64,000 nt of DNA from Persephonella sp964519345 (GCA_964519345.1 CAZFKX010000026.1:62001-126000), one strand, 5' to 3'; shown: positions 53,597 through 63,305, numbered from the stretch's first letter. Translations and numbers: made by a program. The notes: a model not told the origin generated them from the sequence alone.

Positions 53597-55488
53597 AGAG
53601 AAGCAGAAAACATCTTCTCAATCTTTCTTACATGTTTATCTTTATCTTTATAATCTTAGGAAGCTCATACATTTTGATTCCTAAGTTTGGGAAGGTAATT
53701 GAAGAGAGCATTATTAATGATGCTGTGATTCCTGGCATATCGCAACCATTGGAAAACCTTAAAAAAGCCATACTATTTAAAGCATCAGGACAGGATATAA
53801 AATACCTTTTCCAGACCCCTTCCGCAAGAAGGGAGATAGAAAAAATGTTTTCACTTTTTCTGACACCAGATGTTAAATATGCATACATTTTATACAGGGA
53901 TAAAGATGGAAAGCTAAGGTATCTTCTTGATATATCTTTTGAGGACAGGGGTAGATACTGGCAGAAATTTGATATATTCAATCCAGAATGGTACAAGGTC
54001 TTCGAAACAAAGAAAGATCTTATAATAAAGCAGGAACTAATAGATTTTCTCTGGATAACGTATATAAAACCAATAGTACAGAACAACAAAGTAAAGGGTC
54101 TAATTGTCCTTGATTTCTCAATTGAAAAACTTCATGAGATAAAAAAGATAGTAAAAAAAATTCAGAACGCCCTACTTGTTGGAATATCATTCGTACTTGT
54201 TTCTTTTATAGTATCTATTTACCAGTTTTTTAGATATGAAAAAAAGCTGAAAAAGATGTATTACGATCCTTTAACAGGTGCATACAATAGGCTCTTCCTT
54301 TACGAAAATTCTGATCTATTCAAATTTTACCCATTCACGGTATTTGTAATAGATATTGATCATTTTAAGAAGATCAACGATACATACGGACATGAAATAG
54401 GAGATCTTGTTTTAAAAGAGTTAACAAGAAGAATAAACAGTTGTATAAGAGATAATGACATACTTATAAGATATGGAGGCGAGGAATTTTTACTTCTTAT
54501 AAGATCAAATCCTGTATCCCCTGAGTATAAGAAAAATATACTTAATCTTGCTAAAAGAATAAAGAACGAGATAGAGTTTTATCCTTTTGATATTGAAAAT
54601 ATAAAACTTAAGGTAACAGTATCTATTGGAATAAACTTCTACGAACATGAAAAATCTATAGAAGAAGCTATAAAACATGCAGATATAGCGTTATACAGTG
54701 CAAAACAGAAAGGAAGAAACAGGATAGAGATATATAATGTTGCTCTTAAAGTCAGTGAGAAGAATATAAATGTTATAAAAGAAGCCGTAGAGGAAAATAG
54801 AATAATATGTCACTATCAGCCCATTATAGACCTAAGCACAATAACAGCGGTAAAATTTGAATCGCTTGTGAGAATAATTACAAAAGAAGGTGAAATTTTA
54901 TATCCAAACGAGTTTATACCCCCAATAAAAAGAACATACATTTATGTTGATATAACCAAAAAGATAATAGAGTTTAATAAGAATATCCTCCAGAAATACA
55001 GAGATGTTGAGATAAGTATAAATCTCTCAGCTATGGATATATACAATGAAGATATAATAAAACTCTTTTCTGATATATTTGAGAGAGATGAGGCAAACAG
55101 ATTAACAATAGAAATACTGGAATCAGAAGAAATTGAAAATTATGAAGTTTTTAAAAACCAGTTGAGTAAACTTCAGTTTATAGGATGTAAAATAGCTATA
55201 GATGATTTTGGTGCAGGTTACTCTAATTTCAGTCATATTATAGAGCTGAACCCAGATTATCTCAAAATAGACGGAAGCCTTATACAGAAAATCGATGTTG
55301 ATAACAAGGCATACTCTATTGTCAAAGCAATAAAACATTTTGCAGATGATCTTAATATAAAGGTTGTAGCTGAGTATATAAACAATAGAGAGATACTTGA
55401 AAAAATACTCAACACAGGAATATGTTATGGGCAGGGATACTATTTACAGCCACCAATTCCACCAGAAGATCTTAAAAAATTCATCTGA
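53590..55488 (+). CDS. Membrane GGDEF-EAL protein (c-di-GMP cyclase/phosphodiesterase)
   Basis: 632 residues. Two transmembrane helices (about 10-30 and 195-215) enclose a periplasmic sensor of about 165 residues. The GGDEF domain carries GGEEF (296-300) with an inhibitory RxxD site five residues before it (RDND), so cyclase activity is likely. The EAL domain has ESL (424-426) instead of EAL, and keeps DDFGAGYS, YLKIDGSLI and QGYYLQPP; the catalytic glutamate is present, so phosphodiesterase activity is possible. It overlaps the small periplasmic gene by seven bases and ends exactly where the convergent peptidase gene ends. Confidence 0.92.
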   Translation: MVERSRKHLLNLSYMFIFIFIILGSSYILIPKFGKVIEESIINDAVIPGISQPLENLKKAILFKASGQDIKYLFQTPSARREIEKMFSLFLTPDVKYAYILYRDKDGKLRYLLDISFEDRGRYWQKFDIFNPEWYKVFETKKDLIIKQELIDFLWITYIKPIVQNNKVKGLIVLDFSIEKLHEIKKIVKKIQNALLVGISFVLVSFIVSIYQFFRYEKKLKKMYYDPLTGAYNRLFLYENSDLFKFYPFTVFVIDIDHFKKINDTYGHEIGDLVLKELTRRINSCIRDNDILIRYGGEEFLLLIRSNPVSPEYKKNILNLAKRIKNEIEFYPFDIENIKLKVTVSIGINFYEHEKSIEEAIKHADIALYSAKQKGRNRIEIYNVALKVSEKNINVIKEAVEENRIICHYQPIIDLSTITAVKFESLVRIITKEGEILYPNEFIPPIKRTYIYVDITKKIIEFNKNILQKYRDVEISINLSAMDIYNEDIIKLFSDIFERDEANRLTIEILESEEIENYEVFKNQLSKLQFIGCKIAIDDFGAGYSNFSHIIELNPDYLKIDGSLIQKIDVDNKAYSIVKAIKHFADDLNIKVVAEYINNREILEKILNTGICYGQGYYLQPPIPPEDLKKFI

Positions 55489-56796
55489 TTATTCAGGCAA
55501 AAGCTGGACTTCCGTATAGTTATCCTTTTTAAGATATTTTCTTAAAAATTTATCAATATCGTCCTTAGTAACCTTTTCTATCCTTTCTGTAAAGTCAATA
55601 TCATAGTATATATCCCCAACAACTGAAGCTGCATAACCTAAAGATTCAGCATCATGGGTAACTTCTTCCCTTGCGAAGATCTCCCTATTTATTATCTTTC
55701 TCTTTGCATCTTCAACAGCAGATTTATCAACACCACCCTCCCTATACTTATCTAATAAACTGAATATCTTTTCCTTAACCTTTTTAACCTTATCTGGAGA
55801 GGTCACAAAGTAAAAAAGAAACTGACTCGTCCCTCTATGTGCCAGATACCCGCCGTAAATTGCCTGAACAAGACCTTTCTCCTTCAGTTCCTGATAAAGA
55901 ACTGAAGTTCTTCCTCCAACAAGAATCTCCTCAAGAACGGAAGCTGCAAAATTTTCTTCACTTCCTACAGGAGGAGCATGCCAGCCTATAGCAACATAAG
56001 CCCTTGTTATCTGATCTTTTTTTATTATCTTTTTTCTCACTTTTTTTTGAGGTTTTTCAAGGGGAACAGATGGGGGTGTATAATTTTTTCCTCTAACTGA
56101 ACCAAATGTCTGCCTGATCTTGTTAATTACCCTAACCTTATCAATATTACCAACCACAACTATATAACTATTTGATGGAACATAATGTGAATTAAAATAA
56201 TCCAAAACAAGCTCCCTATTAAAATTTTCTATGGTTTCCCTATATCCTATTACAGGATGCTTATAATTGCTTATCTTATAAGCAAGCTTATTAAATGTAT
56301 CCCAGAGAAGATTTTTCGGGTTATCCAGATGTCTGTTTAGTTCTTCCAAAACTATAGGCTTCTCCTTTTCTATCATATTTTCAGATAGAAGAGGAGCGGT
56401 TGTCATATAGTAAAGATACTTAATCCCTTCTTCCCAGAAAGGTGATGCTATCTCTATATGGTAATATGTAAAATCATAACTTGTTGCAGCATTTATATTT
56501 CCACCTTTCTTCTCTATTTCCGATTCGATCTCGCCCGGCTTAGTATATTTAGTTCCGTTAAACAGCATATGCTCAAGAAAGTGTGAAAGGCCTCTTTCTC
56601 TATCTTTCTCAAATACAGAACCCACACCAAACCATACCTGAACTGCTACAGCTTTCGTATCTTCCCTTTCTTTAATAATTACCGTTGTTCCATTTTCAAG
56701 CTTCTCTATATACACACCATCCTTTTCAATAAATGTCCCTGCTAAGGCGGTATAAATCATAATACACCCCACTAAAACTATATATTTAATCCTCAT
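55489..56796 (-). CDS. M16-family zinc peptidase, secreted
   Basis: 435 residues, signal peptide (YIVLVGCIMIYTALAG). The inverted zinc motif HFLEH (72-76) and the distal glutamate in VLEELNR (151 or 152) make it a catalytic member of the pitrilysin/processing-peptidase family. RGLSHFLEHMLFNGT and GGNINAATSYDFTYY are conserved. No inactive partner subunit is adjacent. It is the last of three genes on this strand, overlapping the Mrr-like gene by four bases. Confidence 0.92.
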   Translation of the reverse strand: MRIKYIVLVGCIMIYTALAGTFIEKDGVYIEKLENGTTVIIKEREDTKAVAVQVWFGVGSVFEKDRERGLSHFLEHMLFNGTKYTKPGEIESEIEKKGGNINAATSYDFTYYHIEIASPFWEEGIKYLYYMTTAPLLSENMIEKEKPIVLEELNRHLDNPKNLLWDTFNKLAYKISNYKHPVIGYRETIENFNRELVLDYFNSHYVPSNSYIVVVGNIDKVRVINKIRQTFGSVRGKNYTPPSVPLEKPQKKVRKKIIKKDQITRAYVAIGWHAPPVGSEENFAASVLEEILVGGRTSVLYQELKEKGLVQAIYGGYLAHRGTSQFLFYFVTSPDKVKKVKEKIFSLLDKYREGGVDKSAVEDAKRKIINREIFAREEVTHDAESLGYAASVVGDIYYDIDFTERIEKVTKDDIDKFLRKYLKKDNYTEVQLLPE

Positions 56797-57575
56797 TTCT
56801 GCCTCTTTTCTTTTGCTTCTCTTATTTTTTCATCTACCTCTTTTATCCAGAGATCTCTTCTTATAACCTCGTCCTGAGTTTCCTTATAAAGAAGCTCATA
56901 GTTGTGAAATTTTGTTCTGTTCTCATCATAATCTTCAACCAATCTGTAAGATGGAAAAAATCTAACAAGCTGATTAAACTCAAATAGATTTATATCATAT
57001 TTAAATATGATCTCTTCAATCTCATCATCAAGAAATCTGTTTGTTAGAAGCCATACTCCATCACAGCCATACTTCTCTTTTCCTTTTACAAGATCTTTAA
57101 TATACTTTTCATCAAGTTTTTTTCTCTGTGTATAATCCAAAAAATCAATACATATTTTTCTATTATCTGCTAATTCAACAATAATATCAATATTATAATC
57201 CTTGTAAATAGGTGTATCGTAAACTCTAAATCCAAGAAGCTGAAATATTACTGTGAAGGTTCTCTCAAAATCCGTACCTTTTAAATTTCTGAGAACTTCT
57301 TTTTCTTCTTCAGTCCATACATAGTTTGGTATATTTTTCCTTATTTTTTCAAACTCATTTTCTACTTCCTTCATTTTTTCTTTAAATCTCTCCGCTCTTT
57401 CTAAATACATATTTTTTTCCTTTATGTATCTTTCCCTGGACGACAGGAGATTAGGAATAAGCATCTTTTCTTCCTTATGTTTTTCCTCTCTATATCTAAA
57501 ATAAGCATACACACACACTATAGAAATAATGATTGAAAGAATAAGAAAATCCATAAAATGAAGATCAAATATCAT
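56793..57575 (-). CDS. Membrane-anchored protein with Mrr-like (restriction-endonuclease-fold) domain
   Basis: 260 residues. One N-terminal transmembrane helix (LILSIIISIVCVYAYF), a coiled coil (about 40-85), then a PD-(D/E)xK-type domain: GTDFERTFTVIFQLLGFRV, the acidic NIDIIVEL and ICIDFLDYTQRKK, followed by GVWLLTNRF. In Mrr nucleases the second strand ends QxK; here it is D-F with lysines a few residues on, so nuclease activity is uncertain. The end is another charged helix. It is flanked by a macro-domain gene and an M16 peptidase gene with one- and four-base overlaps. Confidence 0.7.
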   Translation of the reverse strand: MIFDLHFMDFLILSIIISIVCVYAYFRYREEKHKEEKMLIPNLLSSRERYIKEKNMYLERAERFKEKMKEVENEFEKIRKNIPNYVWTEEEKEVLRNLKGTDFERTFTVIFQLLGFRVYDTPIYKDYNIDIIVELADNRKICIDFLDYTQRKKLDEKYIKDLVKGKEKYGCDGVWLLTNRFLDDEIEEIIFKYDINLFEFNQLVRFFPSYRLVEDYDENRTKFHNYELLYKETQDEVIRRDLWIKEVDEKIREAKEKRQK

Positions 57576-58135
57576 TACTTTACAATCTCTTTAATAGATT
57601 CTTTATAAATATGGTATATATGATCTGTAAATAAAACAAACCTCACTTCATGAACTATCTTATCCTCCTTCAAGAAATCTAAAACAGTTTTTAAAGCCAC
57701 CTTTGAAGAATCTTCTAAAGGACATCTATAAGCACCTGTACTAATAGAAGGAAATGAAATGCTTTTTATCCCCTTCTTTGAAGCAAGCTTTAAACTGTTG
57801 AGATATGCATTTTTGAGCAATCTTAACTTATCTTCAGTAAGCTTTCCTGAAGAACAGACAGGACCTACGGTATGAATAACATATTTTGCTTTAAGATTAC
57901 CACCTTTTGTTATAACAGCTTCTCCTGTAGGAAGACCATCAGGATACAGACTTTCCCTTATCTTTTTACACTCTTCCAGTATTGTTTTTCCACCTTTTGA
58001 GTGTATAGCTCCATCAACCCCTCCTCCTCCCATAAGAGATGAGTTTGCAGCATTCACAACAGCTTCAGTATCTTCCTCTGTAATATCACCTTTTTTTATT
58101 ATCAGAATTTTCCCATATATATCTATCTTCTCCAT
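57575..58135 (-). CDS. Macro-domain protein (ADP-ribose binding/hydrolysing)
   Basis: 186 residues, a single macro domain. AVVNAANSSLMGGGGVDGAIH (about 26-46) binds the ribose and contains the catalytic-type asparagine, as in MacroD and YmdB; ISFPSISTGAYRCP is the second loop. Such proteins remove ADP-ribose from proteins or deacetylate O-acetyl-ADP-ribose. First gene of the macro-Mrr-M16 set, divergent from the EAL-HDOD gene. Confidence 0.9.
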   Translation of the reverse strand: MEKIDIYGKILIIKKGDITEEDTEAVVNAANSSLMGGGGVDGAIHSKGGKTILEECKKIRESLYPDGLPTGEAVITKGGNLKAKYVIHTVGPVCSSGKLTEDKLRLLKNAYLNSLKLASKKGIKSISFPSISTGAYRCPLEDSSKVALKTVLDFLKEDKIVHEVRFVLFTDHIYHIYKESIKEIVK

Positions 58136-58196
58136 CCTTATTCACCTATAGAAATTTTGATTTATAATTATAAACAAATAATCAGAGAATAATAAA

Positions 58197-59459
58197 ATGA
58201 TAGAAGACAAAGACAGCTATGTGTACTTAGGAAGACAGCCTATATTAGATAAGAACAAAAAAGTGGTAGCCTATGAGTTACTTTACAGAACCAGTTACGA
58301 GGATTTTGCAAGAATCGAGAACAGCAGATCTGCAACTTCACGGGTTATAGTAAATATATTCAACAATATAGGTATTCAGAACATAGCAGGAAATAAAGAA
58401 GTTTTTATAAATATAAGTGATGAGGTTATAAACTCCAGTATCTTAGAACTCATAAAACCTGAAAATATAGTTTTAGAAATATTAGAAAACACAGTAGTTG
58501 ACAACAATACAATAAAGAAACTTTCCTCACTTAAGAAGAAGGGCTACAAACTTGCTTTAGATGATTTTTTACCTTCACAGGATAATGCAAAGCTGCTGCA
58601 TATATCAGATTACGTCAAGATAGATCTCATAAATACGCCAGATAATTTTACTGAAGAGATAATAAAAGATATAAGATATAAATTTCCCAATATTAGTATT
58701 CTTGCTGAAAAGGTTGAAGATTACAGATCTTTTCAAAAAGCTCTAAAACTCAACTTTGATCTTTTTCAGGGTTTTTTCTTTGCAAAACCTGTTATTATCA
58801 CACACAAAAGATTCGACCCATTTGAAACAACACTCTTAGAAATATTAAAAGAATTAAACAGAGATAATGTTGACCTTAAAAAAGTAGAACAGATCATGAA
58901 AAAAGATGTGAAGATATGTTTTAACCTTCTAAAATTCGTAAACTCAGCCTTTTTTTCTTTCAGAAAAGAAATAAAAACTATAACACACGCCATATCAATG
59001 ATAGGAATAAATCAGCTTAAAATGTGGATAATCCTTATGCTTTATGCAGAAGCTAAATGTCCCATAACAGATAATCCATTACTTGATCTTGCTCTTGTAA
59101 GAGCAAGGATGATGGAAATAACTGCAAAAAAAATGAGAAAAGATAAAGATTTTCCCGAGATGGCATATCTGACAGGCATGCTGTCTCTTATAGACGCCCT
59201 TTTAGGTCTAAACAAAGAAGAGATACTTAAAGATATAAAACTCGATACAAAAATAAAGGAAGCTTTAATAGATGAAAAAAATGATCTTGGAGTTCTACTG
59301 AAAACAGCTGAGGCTATAGAAACCAGTTCCTATGAACAACTCAAATACCTGTGCAGAAAACTTGGTGTTTCAGTAAAGGATGTTCTACATGCTGAGGGCG
59401 AAGGCATCAAGTATGCAGAGGATATAAAAAAGCTAATGATGAGAAACTTAAGTTGTTAA
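58197..59459 (+). CDS. EAL-HDOD (YuxH-type) signalling protein
   Basis: 420 residues. The N-terminal EAL-like domain starts LGRQPILDKNKKVVAYELLYR (ELL in place of EAL), with LALDDF and GFFFAKP; other metal ligands look reduced, so it probably binds rather than cuts c-di-GMP. The HDOD domain (about 205-400) has KDVKICFNLLKFVNSAFF and ITHAISMIGINQLKMW. No membrane segment. Its partners are unknown. Confidence 0.87.
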   Translation: MIEDKDSYVYLGRQPILDKNKKVVAYELLYRTSYEDFARIENSRSATSRVIVNIFNNIGIQNIAGNKEVFINISDEVINSSILELIKPENIVLEILENTVVDNNTIKKLSSLKKKGYKLALDDFLPSQDNAKLLHISDYVKIDLINTPDNFTEEIIKDIRYKFPNISILAEKVEDYRSFQKALKLNFDLFQGFFFAKPVIITHKRFDPFETTLLEILKELNRDNVDLKKVEQIMKKDVKICFNLLKFVNSAFFSFRKEIKTITHAISMIGINQLKMWIILMLYAEAKCPITDNPLLDLALVRARMMEITAKKMRKDKDFPEMAYLTGMLSLIDALLGLNKEEILKDIKLDTKIKEALIDEKNDLGVLLKTAEAIETSSYEQLKYLCRKLGVSVKDVLHAEGEGIKYAEDIKKLMMRNLSC

Positions 59460-59498
59460 TGTTATTATACTTAGATAAAGTAAATAAAGGAGATCTGA

Positions 59499-60584
59499 AT
59501 GGGACTTGAGGAAATTTTTAGCTTAGAAGATTTTAAAGACTCTATACCATTCACAGCTTTAGGTGCAAGAACATGTTACTCGACAGGAGATCTTAATTAC
59601 CTTCTTAATGATCCAAGAGTCGTATCAACAGAGGAGAGGGCAAAGTTCTTATCAAAACTTGGAAACTATAAACATTTTTCTGTTTTTGCCCATTCATTTG
59701 CATATAAAGACCTTTCAAAGATTCCTGAAGAAATAATAAACAGATTTCTCAATGAAAACTTGAGAAAACTTCCCAAAAAAGAAAAAGCAAAAATACTCGC
59801 TTTAGAAATATCATCCACAAACTTTAAATCCCACTATAATCCTAAATATCCAACTGTAATAGGGGTATCTCTGAGACATTATCTTGAAAAACTTCTTGAA
59901 AAAGATCAGAATTTATACTTGGAAACTTTCAAAAAAATGGCCGAATACGATATACCTATAGAACCTGTTGGATCTGAAGAAAATGTAACATTAATAGGTA
60001 TTATAAAAGATTATGACGGCTATGCCGTTTTCTTTATTGAAGATGTTTCAAGAACAATGACGCATCAGCTTGTAAGACACACTGCATTGAACTATTCCCA
60101 AAGAAGTCAGAGATATGTTAAAGAAGATATGAATAGTCTTATAATTCCTCCTTCTATTGAAAACTCAGATCTAAAATTAGAATCTATTAGTAAAGATTTT
60201 CTAAACCTTATTGAGAATATGAGAAATCAGATTCTAAATCTGGATTTAAAACAAGACTTAAAAGAGGAAATAAAAATTAGAACAGACAGTGTTATAAGAT
60301 CTTTCCTACAAAAAGGAAAAATAACATTAAAAGAGCTTTTCATTCTTAACGATCAACTCTCACAGATCGTTTATGATCTTGCCGTTTATAAAGGAAAGAT
60401 AAAAAGGGAGGATGCAAGATTTATTCTCCCACATGGAAGGAAAACTACGATTGTAGTTTCAGGAACTTTATACTGGCTAAAAGATTTTATCATAAAAAGA
60501 ACTGACCCACATGCACAGTGGGAGATAAAAGATACAGCATTAAAAATGAAAAAACTGCTTGAAAATCAGGGAATTATATTTTGA
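59499..60584 (+). CDS. ThyX-like flavin-dependent thymidylate synthase, long and divergent
   Basis: 361 residues, about 120 more than usual ThyX. The extra part lies between the N-terminal FSVFAHSFAY (59-68) and FFIEDVSRTMTHQLVRHT (178-195), which are near neighbours in normal ThyX. The signature RHRxxSxNExSxRY is RHTALNYSQRSQRY here: R80, S83, N85 and E86 (Thermotoga numbering) are changed, while S88 and R90 are kept. The C-terminus ARFILPHGRKTTIVVSG and HAQWEI are family features. It may still make dTMP with altered site residues, or have another role. AAGGAG precedes the ATG. Confidence 0.75.
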   Translation: MGLEEIFSLEDFKDSIPFTALGARTCYSTGDLNYLLNDPRVVSTEERAKFLSKLGNYKHFSVFAHSFAYKDLSKIPEEIINRFLNENLRKLPKKEKAKILALEISSTNFKSHYNPKYPTVIGVSLRHYLEKLLEKDQNLYLETFKKMAEYDIPIEPVGSEENVTLIGIIKDYDGYAVFFIEDVSRTMTHQLVRHTALNYSQRSQRYVKEDMNSLIIPPSIENSDLKLESISKDFLNLIENMRNQILNLDLKQDLKEEIKIRTDSVIRSFLQKGKITLKELFILNDQLSQIVYDLAVYKGKIKREDARFILPHGRKTTIVVSGTLYWLKDFIIKRTDPHAQWEIKDTALKMKKLLENQGIIF

Positions 60585-60587
60585 AAA

Positions 60588-62174
60588 ATGTTTAGGAAAA
60601 ATATAAAGCTTATAAAAAGATTTAAAGAAATCAGTACAACATTATCAAGGTTTGGATTTTACAATGTTTATGAATATTTTCAGTTACTCTTTGGAATTGA
60701 GATAGATGAAACAAAAAGACCAAAAAAACTTAGAGAGGCTCTGGAAAAACTTGGACCCTCATTCATAAAATTAGGTCAGGTTTTAAGTACAAGACCTGAT
60801 CTTGTACCACAGGAAGTTATAAAAGAGCTGATCAAACTTCAAGACAAAGTTGCTCCCATAGAGTTTGAAACGATAGAGAAAATACTCATAAGAAACTATG
60901 GTGAAGATTTAAACAAAATATTCTCATATATAGATCCAGAACCATTAGCATCTGCATCAATATCTCAGGTTCATACAGGTTATTTACAAACAGGAGAAAA
61001 GGTTGCGATAAAAATAAGAAGACCCGGTCTAAAAGAACTTATTAATCTCGATTCTGAACTTATGCTTATACTTGTTAAATTTCTTGAAAGACATTCAAAA
61101 ACAGTAAAAGAGTTAAATCTTTCCGCTCTAATTCATCAGTTTAAAAGAACAACTCTTAGAGAAGCTAACCTTTTAATTGAAGCACAAAATATCCAGATCT
61201 TCAGAAAAAACTTTGAGGATTATCCCCAATTCTATGTACCAAAATGTTATACATCTTTAACTCATGAGGAAATACTTGTTACAGAGTTTATAGAAGGTGT
61301 TAAAATCTCGGAAACGGAAGAACTTCTAAAAAAAGGTTTTTCACTAAAAAAACTATCTGAAGAATTGACAGATGCATATTTTAAAATGGTATTTGTAGAT
61401 GGTATATACCATGCTGATCCCCATCCTGGAAATATATTTGTTATGGACGACGGAAGAATATGTGCTGTAGATTACGGCATGATATCAAGACTTCCAAAGG
61501 AAAAGAAAAGACTTTTTTACGATTATATAATAGCGGTAACCACACTTGACGTTAATCTTGCAATGCATTTTTATGAAGGTCTGAATATGATCACACCAAA
61601 AACAGACATTATGGAATTAGAGCAGGATGTTGAAACATTTCTTGAAAAGTACTACAACAAACAGCTTGACGAGATAGACCTTAAGGAAATGGTTCTCGAG
61701 ATAATAGATATTGTAAGAAATAATCATCTAAGGCTTCCTATGGAGATATCATATCTCGGGAAAACAGCTATAAATCTTGAAGGAACAGTCAGATCCCTTT
61801 ATCCTGAGTTTAACCCGACAAAAAGACTCAGAAAATTTATTACCCTGTCCACAAAGGATTATATAAAGGAGAAGCTTTCAGAACTTAAAACAGCGACAGA
61901 ACTTTATTACTATGGAATTTTTAAACTTGAGAACTTATACAGACTACTTATAAGAGAAAGATTAACATTTAGTATCATATTTAAAGATCTGGAAGAACTT
62001 CAGGAGTTTTATAGATTCCAGACGCAAAAGATAGCCGTTGCTATAATCTTTATAGGTCTTTTAATATCTTCTGGCGTATTTTTTTTAGGAGGAAAAACAG
62101 CCTTAGGTGATATAACCCTTATATTTGCTTTCTTATTTGGGATTTTCTCAATCTATAAAATATTTAGATTTTAG
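60588..62174 (+). CDS. UbiB/ABC1-family atypical kinase
   Basis: 528 residues. KLGPSFIKLGQVLSTRPDLVP is the KxGQ motif, followed by ASASISQVHTGYL (alanine-rich nucleotide loop), and HADPHPGNIFV and AVDYG for metal binding. Two transmembrane helices lie at the C-terminus (about 480-525). Members support ubiquinone or menaquinone synthesis or lipid handling. It starts three bases after the thyX-like gene. Confidence 0.92.
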   Translation: MFRKNIKLIKRFKEISTTLSRFGFYNVYEYFQLLFGIEIDETKRPKKLREALEKLGPSFIKLGQVLSTRPDLVPQEVIKELIKLQDKVAPIEFETIEKILIRNYGEDLNKIFSYIDPEPLASASISQVHTGYLQTGEKVAIKIRRPGLKELINLDSELMLILVKFLERHSKTVKELNLSALIHQFKRTTLREANLLIEAQNIQIFRKNFEDYPQFYVPKCYTSLTHEEILVTEFIEGVKISETEELLKKGFSLKKLSEELTDAYFKMVFVDGIYHADPHPGNIFVMDDGRICAVDYGMISRLPKEKKRLFYDYIIAVTTLDVNLAMHFYEGLNMITPKTDIMELEQDVETFLEKYYNKQLDEIDLKEMVLEIIDIVRNNHLRLPMEISYLGKTAINLEGTVRSLYPEFNPTKRLRKFITLSTKDYIKEKLSELKTATELYYYGIFKLENLYRLLIRERLTFSIIFKDLEELQEFYRFQTQKIAVAIIFIGLLISSGVFFLGGKTALGDITLIFAFLFGIFSIYKIFRF

Positions 62175-62183
62175 GAGGTTTTC

Positions 62184-62909
62184 ATGGGATTAAGATCTTT
62201 TATAATTCCTGCTGTTGATATTAAGGATGGAAAAGCAGTAAGATTATATAAAGGAGATCCTAAAGCTGTAACTGTTTATGGCGACGATCCTGTTTTAGTG
62301 GCAAAAGAATGGGAAAAAAAAGGTGCAAAACATCTGCATATTGTGGATTTAGATGGGGCTTTTGAAGGAAAACCTAAAAACATAGAAATAGTAAAAAATA
62401 TAGTTAAAGCTGTATCAATACCTATTGAATTTGGGGGCGGGTTGAGAGACTACGCTTCTGTAAAAAGCATTATAAATATAGGTGTAGAAAGAGTTGTGAT
62501 AGGAAGTCTTGCCTATCAGAATAGACCAGAGTTTGAAAATATAGTCAGAGCATTTCCAGAAAGAGTTGTTGTAGGGATAGATGCAAAAGATGGAAAAGTT
62601 GCTATAAAAGGCTGGTTGGAAAAAACAGAATATACTCCCCTTGATTTTGCAAAACTTTTTGATGATATGAAAATATGGGGTTTTTTATACACCGACGTTA
62701 ACAGGGACGGGGCAATGGTTGGTCCAAATATAGAAGGAACAAAAAAGCTCGCAGAAAATTTGAATCATCCAGTTATAGCTTCAGGTGGCGTAGGATCTAT
62801 TGAAGATCTTAAGAGGCTGTACAGCCTGAAAAAATATGGTGTTTACGGTGTTATTGTTGGAAAGGCACTTTACGAAGGGAAAATAAAACTTGATCAGTTG
62901 GAGGATTGA
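62184..62909 (+). CDS. hisA: Phosphoribosylformimino-5-aminoimidazole carboxamide ribotide isomerase
   Basis: 241 residues. Histidine synthesis, Amadori rearrangement. Motifs IPAVDIKDGKAVRLYKG (catalytic aspartate), HIVDLDGAFEG, IEFGGGLRD, TDVNRDGAMVGPN and VIASGGVGS show the two-fold beta-alpha barrel. GGAGGT precedes the ATG. ridA starts two bases after the stop. Confidence 0.96.
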   Translation: MGLRSFIIPAVDIKDGKAVRLYKGDPKAVTVYGDDPVLVAKEWEKKGAKHLHIVDLDGAFEGKPKNIEIVKNIVKAVSIPIEFGGGLRDYASVKSIINIGVERVVIGSLAYQNRPEFENIVRAFPERVVVGIDAKDGKVAIKGWLEKTEYTPLDFAKLFDDMKIWGFLYTDVNRDGAMVGPNIEGTKKLAENLNHPVIASGGVGSIEDLKRLYSLKKYGVYGVIVGKALYEGKIKLDQLED

Positions 62910-62911
62910 TA

Positions 62912-63286
62912 ATGCAGATGATTGAAACAGACAGAGCACCAAAAGCTATCGGTCCTTATTCTCAGGCTGTCAAATATGAAAGCCTCATATTTATATCCGG
63001 TCAGATAGCTATTGATCCTGAAAATCAGGAGTTTATAGGTGGAGATATTATCAGTCAGACAGAAAGAGTTATGGAAAATATAAAAGGCATACTTGAAGAA
63101 ATCGGACTTTCTTTTGAGCATATTATAAAAACAACAATATATCTGAGAAATATCAATGATTTTGATAAAGTTAATCAGGTTTACGGCAGGTATTTCAAAG
63201 AACATAAACCTGCAAGAGCTACTGTTGAGGTAAACAATTTGCCAAAGGGTGCTCTTATTGAGATTGAAGCTATAGCAGGAATATAA
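62912..63286 (+). CDS. ridA: RidA-family enamine/imine deaminase
   Basis: 124 residues from the ATG at 62912, after GGAGG; an in-frame TTG at 62906 is less suitable. APKAIGPYSQAV, LIFISGQIAIDP and the arginine-containing PARATVEVNNLP define RidA. It hydrolyses reactive 2-aminoacrylate and related imines. Confidence 0.95.
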   Translation: MQMIETDRAPKAIGPYSQAVKYESLIFISGQIAIDPENQEFIGGDIISQTERVMENIKGILEEIGLSFEHIIKTTIYLRNINDFDKVNQVYGRYFKEHKPARATVEVNNLPKGALIEIEAIAGI

Positions 63287-63305
63287 GATAAATGGAGGGA
63301 AGGTC

